From NCBI GenBank assembly GCA_035529075.1, contig DATKXK010000011.1, positions 128,295 through 192,294 on the forward strand: a stretch of 64,000 nt of DNA. The letters run 5' to 3'. The stretch is from Acidobacteriota bacterium. Lineage in GTDB: Bacteria; Zixibacteria; MSB-5A5; GN15; FEB-12. Position 1 is the first letter of the stretch; the number at the start of each line of letters is the position of its first letter. The position numbers were made by a program, and so were the translations under genes. Shown one piece after another: positions 8,854 through 17,857 of the stretch. Below the pieces are notes generated by a model. It had not been told where the DNA came from. It saw only the letters and a list, made by a program, of their open reading frames with translations, and ran no database searches.

Positions 8854-9374
8854 GTCTCGTCGAACAGGTCGCCCGGCTCGACCATGATCTTTCTCTCGCC
8901 GATGTCCACCCGCTTAATGTACGGCCGGACCGCCGGAAAGAGCACCTCCTTGCCCGAGCCGGTTCGGATGACGTACACGTCGTTGGCCGGGTACTGCCGC
9001 ACGTCTATCACCTCGCCGAGCATCCGGCCGGAGGTCGCCTCACAGACGGCGCAGCCGACCAGGTCAAACACGTAGTACGTCCCGTCCGGCAACTCCACCA
9101 GCTGATCATCGGTGACTGCCAGTTCCCGGTTGGTCAACCGGGCGGCGTCTTCGGGAGTGTCGACATCCCTGAACTTCAATACGGGCCGAGCCCCTATCAT
9201 ACGGGTCGAACTGATCAGCATCCGATCCCAGCCGTTGCGGTCGGACACATAAATCTCCTTCAGACTCAGAAACCGGTCCGGGAAGTCGGTCGACGGCGTG
9301 ACGTAGATCTCGCCGGTAAGGCCGCGCGTCTTTCCCAGGCGACCGACCGATACATATCGCTTCGCTACAGTCAA
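8850..9374 (-). CDS. rimM: 16S rRNA processing protein RimM
   Basis: Assists maturation of the 30S head with ribosomal protein S19. 174 residues with the two expected beta-barrel domains: an N-terminal RimM domain (VSVGRLGKTRGLTGEIYV) and a C-terminal PRC-barrel domain (GTYYVFDLVGCAV, then LGEVIDVRQYPANDVYVI). No ATG precedes the conserved start. The reading frame opens with TTG at 9374, directly after the khpA stop codon (TAATTG), which implies translational coupling. Confidence 0.95.
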   Translation of the reverse strand: MTVAKRYVSVGRLGKTRGLTGEIYVTPSTDFPDRFLSLKEIYVSDRNGWDRMLISSTRMIGARPVLKFRDVDTPEDAARLTNRELAVTDDQLVELPDGTYYVFDLVGCAVCEATSGRMLGEVIDVRQYPANDVYVIRTGSGKEVLFPAVRPYIKRVDIGERKIMVEPGDLFDET

Positions 9375-9596
9375 TTAGTCCAGCATTTCCGGAACTGCTC
9401 TCATGCCCTGCCGTGCGGCGGCGGCCGTGAGCAGCACGCCTATGGCTTTGGCCGTTTGCCCCCGCTTTCCTATCACCTTCCCAAGGTCACTGTCGCCCAC
9501 TCGCAGTTCGTACACGGTGGTACGGGCACCCTCGACTTCACTGAGAGATATCTTGTCCGGGTGGTCGACCGGCGCTCTAACGACGAACTCTCTCAT
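9375..9596 (-). CDS. khpA: KH-domain RNA-binding protein KhpA
   Basis: 73 residues forming one KH domain, with the GxxG loop in GKVIGKRGQTAKAIGVLL. KhpA proteins usually pair with KhpB/Jag and bind RNA. Its place between rpsP and rimM is the standard one in many phyla. The ATG at 9596 has GGAAG just upstream. The stop abuts the TTG start of rimM. Confidence 0.93.
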   Translation of the reverse strand: MREFVVRAPVDHPDKISLSEVEGARTTVYELRVGDSDLGKVIGKRGQTAKAIGVLLTAAAARQGMRAVPEMLD

Positions 9597-9700
9597 TGCC
9601 GTCTTCCTTTCGAACAGGCCAGCAGTCTTGCGTGAGGTCGTTTATCTGTGTTCGACGGAATCTCCCGGGGGCAGTACGGGCACCTGCGGCGTGCTCCCGC

Positions 9701-10288
9701 CTATTGGGATGATTCCTGGCTCTCGCCCGCTTCCTTGTCGGTTTTTTCGACAGTTTCCCCGGCGGTTTCCTGGGCACTCTCCTCGGCGGTCTCCTCGGGA
9801 CTTTCCTCGGCGGTGGCCTTGGGACTTTCCTCGGCGGTCACCTTGGGATTTTCCTCGGCGGTCTCCTCGGGACTTTCCTCGGCGGTGGCCTTGGGACTTT
9901 CCTCGGCGGTCACCTTGGGACTTTCCTCGGCGGTGGCCGCCACCGCTGCCTTCTTTATCTTGCGCGTTCTCTTGCGACGCTCGGTGATAGTTGACCTGAT
10001 GGTCAAATCGGATACGTCCATTCCGCGCTTCGATTTCTCGTACTTCTCGAGAAAGCCGACGTGGGTGAGAAGGGAACTGACCGTGTCCGAGGGTATCGCG
10101 CCCTCGTCCAGCCACTTGGTCAGCCGCTCCTCCTTGATGATGACGCTGGCCGGCGTGTCCACCGGACTGTAGGTGCCGAGTGCCTCAAGGAAACGGCCGT
10201 CACGGGCACGGCGCGAGTCGGCGGCAACGATCCTGTAGGACGGTTGCTTTTTTTTGCCGACCCGGCGTAGTCTGATATGTACAGCCAA
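9701..10288 (-). CDS. rpsP: 30S ribosomal protein S16 with long acidic repeat tail
   Basis: The first half is canonical S16 (AVHIRLRRVGKKKQPSYRIVAADSRRARDGRFLEALGTYSP). The usual length is 80-95 residues, but this protein has 195. The start is most likely TTG at 10288, preceded by GGAGG at an 8-nt spacing. The ATG at 10303 contains that GGAGG within its own first codons and would add a non-family pentapeptide. After residue 95 a basic linker (ERRKRTRKIKK) precedes eight 8-residue units of the type KATAEESP (residues 117-180) and a Glu/Ser-rich end. The tail is acidic and probably disordered. It heads the operon downstream of ffh. Confidence 0.93.
   Translation of the reverse strand: MAVHIRLRRVGKKKQPSYRIVAADSRRARDGRFLEALGTYSPVDTPASVIIKEERLTKWLDEGAIPSDTVSSLLTHVGFLEKYEKSKRGMDVSDLTIRSTITERRKRTRKIKKAAVAATAEESPKVTAEESPKATAEESPEETAEENPKVTAEESPKATAEESPEETAEESAQETAGETVEKTDKEAGESQESSQ
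9749..9940 (-). repeat. 24-bp tandem repeats inside rpsP
   Basis: Eight in-frame 24-bp units encoding (K/E/Q)-x-T-A-(E/G)-E-(S/N/T)-x. Units also show a higher-order period of 72 bp: two nearly identical triplets of units lie side by side (encoding KVTAEESP, KATAEESP, EETAEE). This points to recent expansion by slippage or unequal exchange. Confidence 0.9.
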
Positions 10289-10315
10289 TCGCTTAACCTC
10301 CATTCTCCGGGCCGC

Positions 10316-11638
10316 TCAGAAGGGCATGATATCCTTCGGCAGCCCTTTGAATTTCTTCTTGCTCATATTTCCGATCATTTTCTGCATGGCGGCAAACTGC
10401 TTGAGCAACTGGTTGACGGCCTGGACGGAATTGCCTGACCCCGCCGCAATTCGCTGCCGGCGGGAGCCGTCGATGATGTTCGGATTGCGCCGCTCTGCAA
10501 CGGTCATCGATTTGATGATCGCCGTCATGCGCTCAATCTCGCGGTCGTCAAAGTTGATCCCTTTGAGTTGTCGGCCGATTCCCGGAACCATCCCGATGAT
10601 CGATTCCAGGGGGCCGAGCTTCTTGAGCTGGCCGACCTGTTCGAGGAAATCCTCGAAGTCAAACTGCGCCTTGAGGATCTTCTCCTGCATCTTCTGCGCC
10701 TGCTTGAGGTCGACGGTCTCCTGCGCCTTTTCCACTAAGGTGACAATGTCACCCATGCCGAGAATGCGCGAAGCCATGCGATCCGGGTGGAACAACTCGA
10801 GATCGCCCAGCTTCTCGCCCACCGAGGCCAGCTTGATGGGGCAGCCGGTGACCTCGCGGATAGAGAGGGCGGCGCCGCCGCGCGCGTCACCGTCGAGCTT
10901 GGCCAGGACCACCCCGGTCAGGGCCAGGCGTTCGTGAAATTCGCGGGCCACGTTGACGGCGTCCTGCCCCGTCATGGCATCCGCCACCAGCAACACCTCG
11001 TCCGGTTTGACGAGCGCCCGGATCTCTTCCAGTTCCTTCATCAATTCGTCATCGACGTGCAGTCGGCCCGCCGTATCCAGAACCACCAGATCGATGAAGT
11101 TCTTGTCGGCGTAGCGCACGGCCTCGCGGCAGATTACCGGGGGAGTCTTGCCGTCGAGATGGAAGTGCGGGACCTGTATCGAGTCGGCCAGCACCTGGAT
11201 CTGTTTGACGGCGGCCGGTCGGTAGGTATCGGCGGCCACCATCAGAGGCTTCTTGTTCTTGCGTTTGGCCATCAGCGCGATCTTGCCCGCCAGCGTGGTC
11301 TTGCCCGACCCCTGCAATCCGCAGATCATGTATACGGTGGGTGATTTGTCGATAGGCGCCAGCGCCTCGGCCTTGCCCCCGAGCAGTCTCACCAGCTCGT
11401 CGTGGACAATCTTGATGACCTGCTGCCCGGGATCTATCGATTGCAGGACACTCGTTCCCGTGGCGGCCTGCTCGACCGCCTTTACAAAATCACGTGCGAC
11501 CTTATAGTTGACGTCGGCCTCCAGCAGCGCCTGGCGAACATCGCGCATGGAAGCCTTGATGTTCTTCTCCGTGAGCTTGCCGTGGCCCCGGATCTTCTTG
11601 AAAGCCAGTTCCAGTTTGTCAGACAGGCTGGAAAACAT
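10316..11638 (-). CDS. ffh: Signal recognition particle protein Ffh
   Basis: The SRP54 homologue that binds signal sequences with 4.5S RNA and delivers ribosomes to FtsY. 440 residues: the N domain (1-90), a GTPase G domain with the P-loop GLQGSGKTT (residues 107-115), VVLDTAGRLHVDDELM and TKLD-type LAKLDGDARGG, then a methionine-containing M domain (about 295-435) with the RNA-binding segment RRQRIAAGSGNSVQAVNQLLKQF. It ends 27 bp before the TTG start of rpsP, so the two are probably co-transcribed. Confidence 0.97.
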   Translation of the reverse strand: MFSSLSDKLELAFKKIRGHGKLTEKNIKASMRDVRQALLEADVNYKVARDFVKAVEQAATGTSVLQSIDPGQQVIKIVHDELVRLLGGKAEALAPIDKSPTVYMICGLQGSGKTTLAGKIALMAKRKNKKPLMVAADTYRPAAVKQIQVLADSIQVPHFHLDGKTPPVICREAVRYADKNFIDLVVLDTAGRLHVDDELMKELEEIRALVKPDEVLLVADAMTGQDAVNVAREFHERLALTGVVLAKLDGDARGGAALSIREVTGCPIKLASVGEKLGDLELFHPDRMASRILGMGDIVTLVEKAQETVDLKQAQKMQEKILKAQFDFEDFLEQVGQLKKLGPLESIIGMVPGIGRQLKGINFDDREIERMTAIIKSMTVAERRNPNIIDGSRRQRIAAGSGNSVQAVNQLLKQFAAMQKMIGNMSKKKFKGLPKDIMPF

Positions 11639-11888
11639 CGCGCCGCGTGAACCCGATTCTAAAACAGTTTTAACCGCTTACTGCAAAGGCGCGGCCGAAA
11701 TGGCAGCGCCCGACCTCTTGAGGATCGATATCCTCTCGCTTGCAACCAGCCAATATACGCAATTCCCGCGGATTGGCAAGGGGTTTGTCCATCTCCCGCA
11801 CTCCCCCGCCGCACCTTCGCCATCGGCCAAGTACCTGTCAGGCAGGCGCTTTCACGCAGGCCGGAGAGGCGGCACGGCCGCCCTCGGC

Positions 11889-12758
11889 TCAGGAATGTCC
11901 CAGGTGCTTCTGCAGCCATTCTCGCCGATACTCGTCTATCTGCCTGTAAGAGCCGTCCTTGAGCGTGACGTGCGTACCGCCTTTTATCGCCACGTATTTG
12001 TGCGGTATTTGTCGCTGCGTCAACTCCGCCGCCAGCGCCTCGGACTGCTCGATAGGTACCACTGTATCGGCGGTCCCGTGCATGAGCAGAATGGGTATGT
12101 TTTTCGGCAGGCGGTCGACGAAGTGAACCACGGACATCTTCTCCATTTCCGTCCGCTTCTCCTGCGGCTCCAGATGAGCGTACTTCCTGTCGAGCAGCCG
12201 GCAGAACTCGCGGTCGCTGCTGCACAGTTTGAACAGGTCGGCGATGCCCGCATAGACGATAGCGCATTTGAAACGATCCTCGATGGTCATGGCGCGGAAG
12301 GTGGTGATGCCTCCCCGGCTGACGCCTTCGATGCCGATTCGCTCCACGTCGCACTCGGGGTACTGCTCGGCCACCCGGATCAGGTTCAGCGCGTCGTGCA
12401 CGTCGCGGCCGCCCCAGTCTTCCTGACCTTCGCTGCCCTTGTTGCCGCGGTACTGGGTGGCGAGCACGACATAGCCCCACGCGGCGGTGCTCGCCAGCAG
12501 CAGCCAGGCGGTCAGGTCATCCAGCGAGCCGCGGTCATGAACCCCTCCCCGGTTCCAGATGAGGACCGGGTACACGCCTGGATCGACGGGCCGGGCCACG
12601 TACCCCCTGATCTTCAAGCCGTCACTCAGGTAGGTGATCCGTTCCAGGATTGTGTCTTCGGTCAGGCGGACGTCATACAGGCGCTGGATGGTGCTTACAT
12701 GGAACCGGTTTGGCTCGACCAGCCGCTGGTCCAGCAGTTTGCCATCGTAATCTGTCAT
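11889..12758 (-). CDS. Alpha/beta hydrolase, prolyl oligopeptidase (S9)-like
   Basis: 289 residues with an S9C/dienelactone-hydrolase-like catalytic domain and a short N-terminal strand region (TERITYLSDGLKIRGYVARP-like) instead of a full propeller. The catalytic triad can be placed as Ser147 in GVSRGG, Asp231 in HGTADTVVP and His263 in GGTHVTL. There is no signal peptide, so it is probably cytosolic. It may be a peptidase or a carboxylesterase, and the substrate cannot be read from the sequence. It lies alone, with gaps of about 205 and 250 bp to its neighbours, in which I see no gene. Confidence 0.8.
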   Translation of the reverse strand: MTDYDGKLLDQRLVEPNRFHVSTIQRLYDVRLTEDTILERITYLSDGLKIRGYVARPVDPGVYPVLIWNRGGVHDRGSLDDLTAWLLLASTAAWGYVVLATQYRGNKGSEGQEDWGGRDVHDALNLIRVAEQYPECDVERIGIEGVSRGGITTFRAMTIEDRFKCAIVYAGIADLFKLCSSDREFCRLLDRKYAHLEPQEKRTEMEKMSVVHFVDRLPKNIPILLMHGTADTVVPIEQSEALAAELTQRQIPHKYVAIKGGTHVTLKDGSYRQIDEYRREWLQKHLGHS

Positions 12759-12963
12759 GATAATACCAATGGGGGAGCCGATTCGGCCTTGTCATCACCT
12801 TTCGCGCAAGGAAACCGAGCGAATTACAGCCGGCCTGCGGCGGCTGTCTGCTCCTGCCGGTCACACGTTTCAATACCGGTTCCGGGGCCGGAAGTCAACG
12901 AAAATCCGCCCGTCGGCCTGTGCCGGGCATGAGAGAGACAAGTGCCGCTGTAAGCTTGTTTCA

Positions 12964-13773
12964 CTACTCGGTGGAGCTGACCACGAGGTCAATCTCGGTT
13001 CCGATGTTCAGTTCGGTGCCCTGCGATTCAGACTGTTCGAGCACCGTCTCGGGAAGGTAGTTTTCGTCCGTCCGGTAGCTGATAAGACCGAGTTTCAGGG
13101 CCTTGTCCTCGAGCCGCTTTTGGGCTTCGTCTATGGTCAGGCCGATCACGTTGGGCATATAGGTGAAATCCGAGGCGCGCCCATGGTTGACCATCAGGTT
13201 GACGTACGAGCCAAGGGGTATTTCGGATCCTGCATAGGGGTAAGAGAAAACGACCACCTTTTCGGGGATGGTGTCGGAAACGGCCCATGCGATTTCGCCC
13301 AGTTTCAGTCCCGCCGACTCCAGTTCCAGCATGGCCTGCCGGACAGACTGGCCGGCCATGTTCGGGATGACGACCTGCTTCTGACCCAGCGAGACAACGA
13401 ACTTGATGTCGCGTCCCGGCTTGACCTTGGTGCCGGCCACGGGATACTGGCTGAGGACCGTCCCGTGCGCCTTTCCGGGGGAGTATTCTTCCGAGGCGAT
13501 CTGGTAGCCCAGGCCAAGATTATCGAGCGAAATCTGGGCTTCGATCAGCCGCTGGCCGGAGAAGTCCGGCAGCGGGAACTCCGCTCCCTGGCGGGTTACG
13601 ATCGGCATTACGATCCTGTCGACTATTATTACGGCAAGGAGAAGACCGATCAGGGGCAGGATGACGGTCAGCACGATTTTCCGCTGACGTGAACCCGGGG
13701 GGAGCCATTTGTCCATCCATCCCCGGCGGCGGTAAGCCGAGTGGCTCAATCTGGTGGCACGTATTTGGTTCAT
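12964..13773 (-). CDS. Membrane-anchored protein with three PASTA domains
   Basis: Up to 269 residues: a basic N-terminus, one transmembrane helix (about 33-52, VLTVILPLIGLLLAVIIVD), then three consecutive PASTA domains (about 65-130, 132-198 and 205-269), seen as repeats of PDFSGQRLIEAQ..L, PNMAGQSVRQAMLEL and PNVIGLTIDEAQKRL. PASTA domains bind muropeptides or lipid II in PrkC-type kinases and PBPs, but here no kinase or transpeptidase domain is attached. Immediately downstream of rsmB, as kinase genes often are. Neither the ATG at 13773 nor the one at 13716 has a strong ribosome-binding site. Confidence 0.82.
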   Translation of the reverse strand: MNQIRATRLSHSAYRRRGWMDKWLPPGSRQRKIVLTVILPLIGLLLAVIIVDRIVMPIVTRQGAEFPLPDFSGQRLIEAQISLDNLGLGYQIASEEYSPGKAHGTVLSQYPVAGTKVKPGRDIKFVVSLGQKQVVIPNMAGQSVRQAMLELESAGLKLGEIAWAVSDTIPEKVVVFSYPYAGSEIPLGSYVNLMVNHGRASDFTYMPNVIGLTIDEAQKRLEDKALKLGLISYRTDENYLPETVLEQSESQGTELNIGTEIDLVVSSTE

Positions 13774-13873
13774 ACTTGTTTTTACTCAGCCCGCAGCAGA
13801 TAGGTTCGGCCTTGTCGGGATACGTTCCGGACTCAGGCGGCTCAAATCAAGGTTTAACAGCACGGCCGTAAGA

Positions 13874-15241
13874 TCAGGGGTTCAGCTTGCGCCTGAGTCG
13901 GGCGCAAAAAGAGCCGTCGAGGCCGTTGTCGGCGGGATACGTTTTGACGAAGCCGCGCTCCGTGGCCAGCGAGGCGTCGAAGAACTGGCCCGCCGGGTCG
14001 ATTTCGAACTGGTCGTTGCGCAGCAGTAATTCTTCCACAATCTGGTCGTTCTCGCGGCGGATTATGGTGCAGGTGGAGTACACCAGTACACCGCCCGGTT
14101 TGACCAGCCGGGCGGCCCGGTCGATCATCATTGTCTGCACCTTGACAAGATTGTCGATATCCTCGGTCGTCTTGGACCAGCGAAGGTCGGCCAGTTTTCC
14201 GGCGGTTCCCCATCCGGAACAGGGGGGATCAAGCAGCACGCGGTCGAACGGTCCGCCGGTGAAATCGGCAACATCACAGACCACCGGGGCAATGATCCGC
14301 AGGCCCAGGCGGCGCGCGTTTTCGGTCAGGAGTTTCAGGCGCGCTCGTGATTTATCGACCGCCGTAACGCGTCCTTTGTTTCGCATGCGCATGGCTGCAT
14401 AAGTCGACTTGCCTCCGGGGGCGGCGGTCAGGTCGGCGACTTCCGAGCCTGGTTTCGGATTCAGCAGTCGCACCGGCAGGCCGGCGGATTCATCCTGCAC
14501 AAAAACCTTGCCGGTTCTGATCAGTTCGGCCTCCAGCGGCAGCCCGCTCATCTCTATGTGTACGAACTCCGGCAGGTACTTGCCGAACGAGAATTCGATG
14601 TTGTTCTTCTGCAGAATGTTGGCTACCTCATCCGGCTTGGTTTTCAGGAAGTTCACCCGGTAGGTGACACGCGGCGGCCGATTGTACGCGACCAGCAGCG
14701 GTTCGGTTGCTTCCAGGCCAAACTCGTTCAGGCAGTATTGCACGAAGTAGTCCGGGTAGCTGTAGTAGTTGCCCAGGAAATTGACCGGGTCCTCGTTCTT
14801 GTCCGGGTAGACCACCTTGTCAGGCTCGCGGAGCTTGGCGCGCATGACGGCGTTGACCAGACGAGCCTGGGCTTCGTCGCCGAAGTGCCTGGCCAGGTTC
14901 ACCGATTCCGAGACGGCGGCGGCGTGAGGGACGCGATCGGTGAACAATAACTGGTAGAAGCCCAGGCGCAGGATGTTCGACAGGTTTATGGGCAACTCCA
15001 GCGAGGGGCGCGCGAGGTAGAACTTCATCTCGAAATCAAGGCGGCGGCGCATCTTGGTGGTGCCGTTGACAAGTTGTTGCAGGAAGCGGATGTCGAGCGG
15101 ACGGAAACCTCTTCTCTGGATGACTGACTTTACGGCGTGGTCGGTCTGTTCGCCGTTCTGTATGCGTATGATCGCCTCCAGGGCGGCCGCACGAACCGTA
15201 TCGTACCGAGTCGTCGAGCCTGTCTTATTTCCCGCGGCCAT
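13874..15241 (-). CDS. rsmB: 16S rRNA (cytosine-C5)-methyltransferase RsmB
   Basis: Makes m5C967 in E. coli 16S rRNA. 455 residues with an N-terminal NusB-like domain (about 10-150, AALEAIIRIQNGEQ) and a C-terminal Fmu/Sun methyltransferase domain: VADLTAAPGGKSTYAAMRM for SAM binding, LLDPPCSGWG with the first catalytic Cys and VYSTCTI with the second. It begins 6 bp after the stop of the radical SAM gene, so both are in one transcription unit. Confidence 0.95.
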   Translation of the reverse strand: MAAGNKTGSTTRYDTVRAAALEAIIRIQNGEQTDHAVKSVIQRRGFRPLDIRFLQQLVNGTTKMRRRLDFEMKFYLARPSLELPINLSNILRLGFYQLLFTDRVPHAAAVSESVNLARHFGDEAQARLVNAVMRAKLREPDKVVYPDKNEDPVNFLGNYYSYPDYFVQYCLNEFGLEATEPLLVAYNRPPRVTYRVNFLKTKPDEVANILQKNNIEFSFGKYLPEFVHIEMSGLPLEAELIRTGKVFVQDESAGLPVRLLNPKPGSEVADLTAAPGGKSTYAAMRMRNKGRVTAVDKSRARLKLLTENARRLGLRIIAPVVCDVADFTGGPFDRVLLDPPCSGWGTAGKLADLRWSKTTEDIDNLVKVQTMMIDRAARLVKPGGVLVYSTCTIIRRENDQIVEELLLRNDQFEIDPAGQFFDASLATERGFVKTYPADNGLDGSFCARLRRKLNP

Positions 15242-15247
15242 AACCGA

Positions 15248-17752
15248 TCATATCTCCATCGCGTCTATTTTCTTGCCGTCCGGCTGTACCCGGTACACTT
15301 CGGACCGGTGGAAGGCAAGTGCGGCGATATCCGTTTTCAGGCCGTCGGTCAGAAACTCCATGACCTCGTCCGGCCGGGTGTACCCGCCCTCGCCAAGGCC
15401 GAGGACCATGCTCAGTTGCCGTTCCCCGACGGAGAGTTCGAATATCGCCGGACGAACGTCGACCTGCCTGGTTTCCTCCTTGCCGCTTCGTGTAACTTCG
15501 AGTGACTCGGTGTCCATGACGTTCACAACGGCGGCACGCAGGGCGGTCACGTCCTGCCAGGCATCCAGCGGCAGCGTGTAGACGACGCGGTTCAGGGCCG
15601 ACGACAGTGAGGCCGTTTTTGCGAGAACCGCTTTAGCCTCGTGCAGTTCGATCTCCTCCGGCAGGGCCTTCGTGAGCAGCTCGATCATGTACGGCATCAG
15701 GTTGGCTTTCAGCGTGATATCGACGTACTCGGCGCTGGAAGTAAACCCGAGCGGCAGCGGCGGCCCGAACGACAGCTTCATCGTCGGGTTGTAACCGAGG
15801 CTGTAAGCTACGGGAAGCCCGGCGCGACGGATCGTCCTCTCTATCATCCGCAGGTTGTCACGGTGCGACATGAAGCGGTAACGCGCCGTCTTGCCCCAGC
15901 GTATGCGTACGCGGTTTTTCGTCGGCGCAGCCTGGTTACGCCCGGCCAGTTTCCTCTTGACCCGACCGAACGTTCTTTCGCCGGAAGCCTCCTCGCCCGG
16001 TTCGTGCGCCGCTGTGAGCGGGCCGGTGTACTGACCTATCTGCGCCGACGTCCGCTCCCGTTCCGCCCTGAGGTGTTCGACCGAGGGGCCTTTGCGGATA
16101 TGTGACCACGGGAGGTTTTGGGAAAAGGGAATGGCCCCGTGGTGTTCGCCGAGATCGATCTTCTGCGTCTCGAAAGCTCTTTTCCATGCCTCAAAGTCAA
16201 AGTCTTCGCTCCAGCTGTCGAAACGGCAGCCATTGCGGAAGGCGCTTTCGACGACGTCGGCCATGCGCCTGTCTCCACGGCCCAGGATTCCCACCAGCAT
16301 TGCCAAGGGGGTGCTGTGGTATCGGAAATGAACCTGTCCCAGCCGGGTGTGCGTTTTGATGAACCTGACCTTGTCATAAATGACGTTCTCGGGGACGATT
16401 TCGTCCCACTGGAACGGGGTGTGTGGTTTCGGCACGAACGGCGACAGGGTCACGTTGATGGTCGTTTTGCCTTCGTATTCGCGGCTGATCCCGTGAATGG
16501 TGCGGCACATATTCACGATCCCCCGCAGGTCGTCCTCGGTCTCGGTCGGCAGGCCGATCATGAAGTACAACTTTATCTTCGAGAAGCCCTTCTGGAAGGC
16601 CAGCCGTATCGAATCATAGATCGCGGCATCCGAAATGTTTTTCCGGATAAACGTGCGGAGTCGTTCCGTACCCGCCTCCGGGGCGAGCGTCAGTCCTCCC
16701 TTGCGGAACCGACCGATTGAGTCGAGCAGCGTCGGCGTGACGGAATCCGGTCGAAGGGACGGCAGAACCAGCGAGACCTGTCGGGGCTCAAGCTGCTGGG
16801 CCAGCGTGGCAGCCAGCGGCTCGATGTCCGGGAAGTCGGAGCTTGACAGGGAAAGCAGGGAGACCTCGCCGTAGCCGGTGTGCTGCAACTGCGTGTCGAC
16901 CTGGTGTACGATGTCCTGCCCGGACCTGAGGCGTACGGGGCGGTAGATGGTCCCGGCCATGCAGAAGCGGCAGCCCTGCGGACAGCCGCGCATGATCTCG
17001 ACACCGAGATGAGTGTGCGCGGTCTCGATAAGCGGCACCAGCGGCCTGGCCGGGTAATAGGCGGGTTTCAGTTGCGGGACGAGGCGCGCCCTGATCTCGG
17101 CCGGTGCAAACTCCGTCAGCGGTACCCGGTTGTCGTCGTAAAATGCCGGTATGTAAACCGATTCGACCGCCCGGCAAAGCGCCTCCAGCTTCTCCGCGCG
17201 GGAAGCCCCCCGCATATCGCCAAGGATGCCGAGTATCTCCGGCAGGCCTTCTTCAGCGTCACCGATGAAAAAGACGTCGACAAACGGTGCGAGCGGTTCG
17301 GGGTTGTAAACGGCCGGCCCGCCAGCCATGACCAGCGGCTGATCGTCGGTGCGGTCCCGAGCTCTCAGGGCAATGCCCGCAAGGTCCAGCATGGCCAGAA
17401 TGTTGGTGTAGACCGTTTCATCCACCACCGTGAACCCGATGGCGTCGAACCGGCTTACCGGCCGGGACGATTCCAGCGAGAAAAGGGGTATATTCTCGCG
17501 CCGCATGATCTCTTCGGCGTCCCGGTCGACCGCGAAAACGCGCTCGCAGAGGAAACGATCGTCACTGTTGACGACGTGGTAGAGTGATTGCAGCCCCACG
17601 TAGGACATCCCGAGCTCGTACTTGTCCGGGTACGCGTGTACGTAGTTTACCCTGCCCTGGGGATTCTTTACAATCCGGCCCGGTTCACCGCCGGCGTATC
17701 GGCCGGGCTTGATGACGTAGGGAAACAGCTTTCTTTCCAGCAGGTCTCTCAT
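15248..17752 (-). CDS. TIGR03960 radical SAM protein fused to a TIGR03936/DUF2344 domain
   Basis: 834 residues from the ATG at 17752 (an ATG at 17800 is also in frame). The N-terminal half is a B12-binding-like region followed by a radical SAM domain with the cluster motif RGCPQGCRFCMAG. The C-terminal 230 residues match DUF2344 (IRWGKTARYRFMSHRDNLRMIERTIRRAGLPVAYSLGYNP and SFGPPLPLGFTS). In many bacteria the two parts are separate genes next to rng/rplU. Here they are one polypeptide. Function is not established; a role in RNA or translation modification is often suspected from neighbours and agrees with tsaD and rsmB on either side. Confidence 0.88.
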   Translation of the reverse strand: MRDLLERKLFPYVIKPGRYAGGEPGRIVKNPQGRVNYVHAYPDKYELGMSYVGLQSLYHVVNSDDRFLCERVFAVDRDAEEIMRRENIPLFSLESSRPVSRFDAIGFTVVDETVYTNILAMLDLAGIALRARDRTDDQPLVMAGGPAVYNPEPLAPFVDVFFIGDAEEGLPEILGILGDMRGASRAEKLEALCRAVESVYIPAFYDDNRVPLTEFAPAEIRARLVPQLKPAYYPARPLVPLIETAHTHLGVEIMRGCPQGCRFCMAGTIYRPVRLRSGQDIVHQVDTQLQHTGYGEVSLLSLSSSDFPDIEPLAATLAQQLEPRQVSLVLPSLRPDSVTPTLLDSIGRFRKGGLTLAPEAGTERLRTFIRKNISDAAIYDSIRLAFQKGFSKIKLYFMIGLPTETEDDLRGIVNMCRTIHGISREYEGKTTINVTLSPFVPKPHTPFQWDEIVPENVIYDKVRFIKTHTRLGQVHFRYHSTPLAMLVGILGRGDRRMADVVESAFRNGCRFDSWSEDFDFEAWKRAFETQKIDLGEHHGAIPFSQNLPWSHIRKGPSVEHLRAERERTSAQIGQYTGPLTAAHEPGEEASGERTFGRVKRKLAGRNQAAPTKNRVRIRWGKTARYRFMSHRDNLRMIERTIRRAGLPVAYSLGYNPTMKLSFGPPLPLGFTSSAEYVDITLKANLMPYMIELLTKALPEEIELHEAKAVLAKTASLSSALNRVVYTLPLDAWQDVTALRAAVVNVMDTESLEVTRSGKEETRQVDVRPAIFELSVGERQLSMVLGLGEGGYTRPDEVMEFLTDGLKTDIAALAFHRSEVYRVQPDGKKIDAMEI

Positions 17753-17857
17753 CTGGGAATCACGTGCTACGGTTACAAGGCAGACCTTTCCCGGTCCCAT
17801 AGATACACGATTTTGCGTTCCCTTGCAAGGCGTAAGTGAGCAGTTTGGGGTGGGCTT

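Noticed and set aside
9749-9940. CRISPR-like array
   Set aside because: The 24-bp repeats are contiguous, coding and in frame within rpsP, with no spacers.
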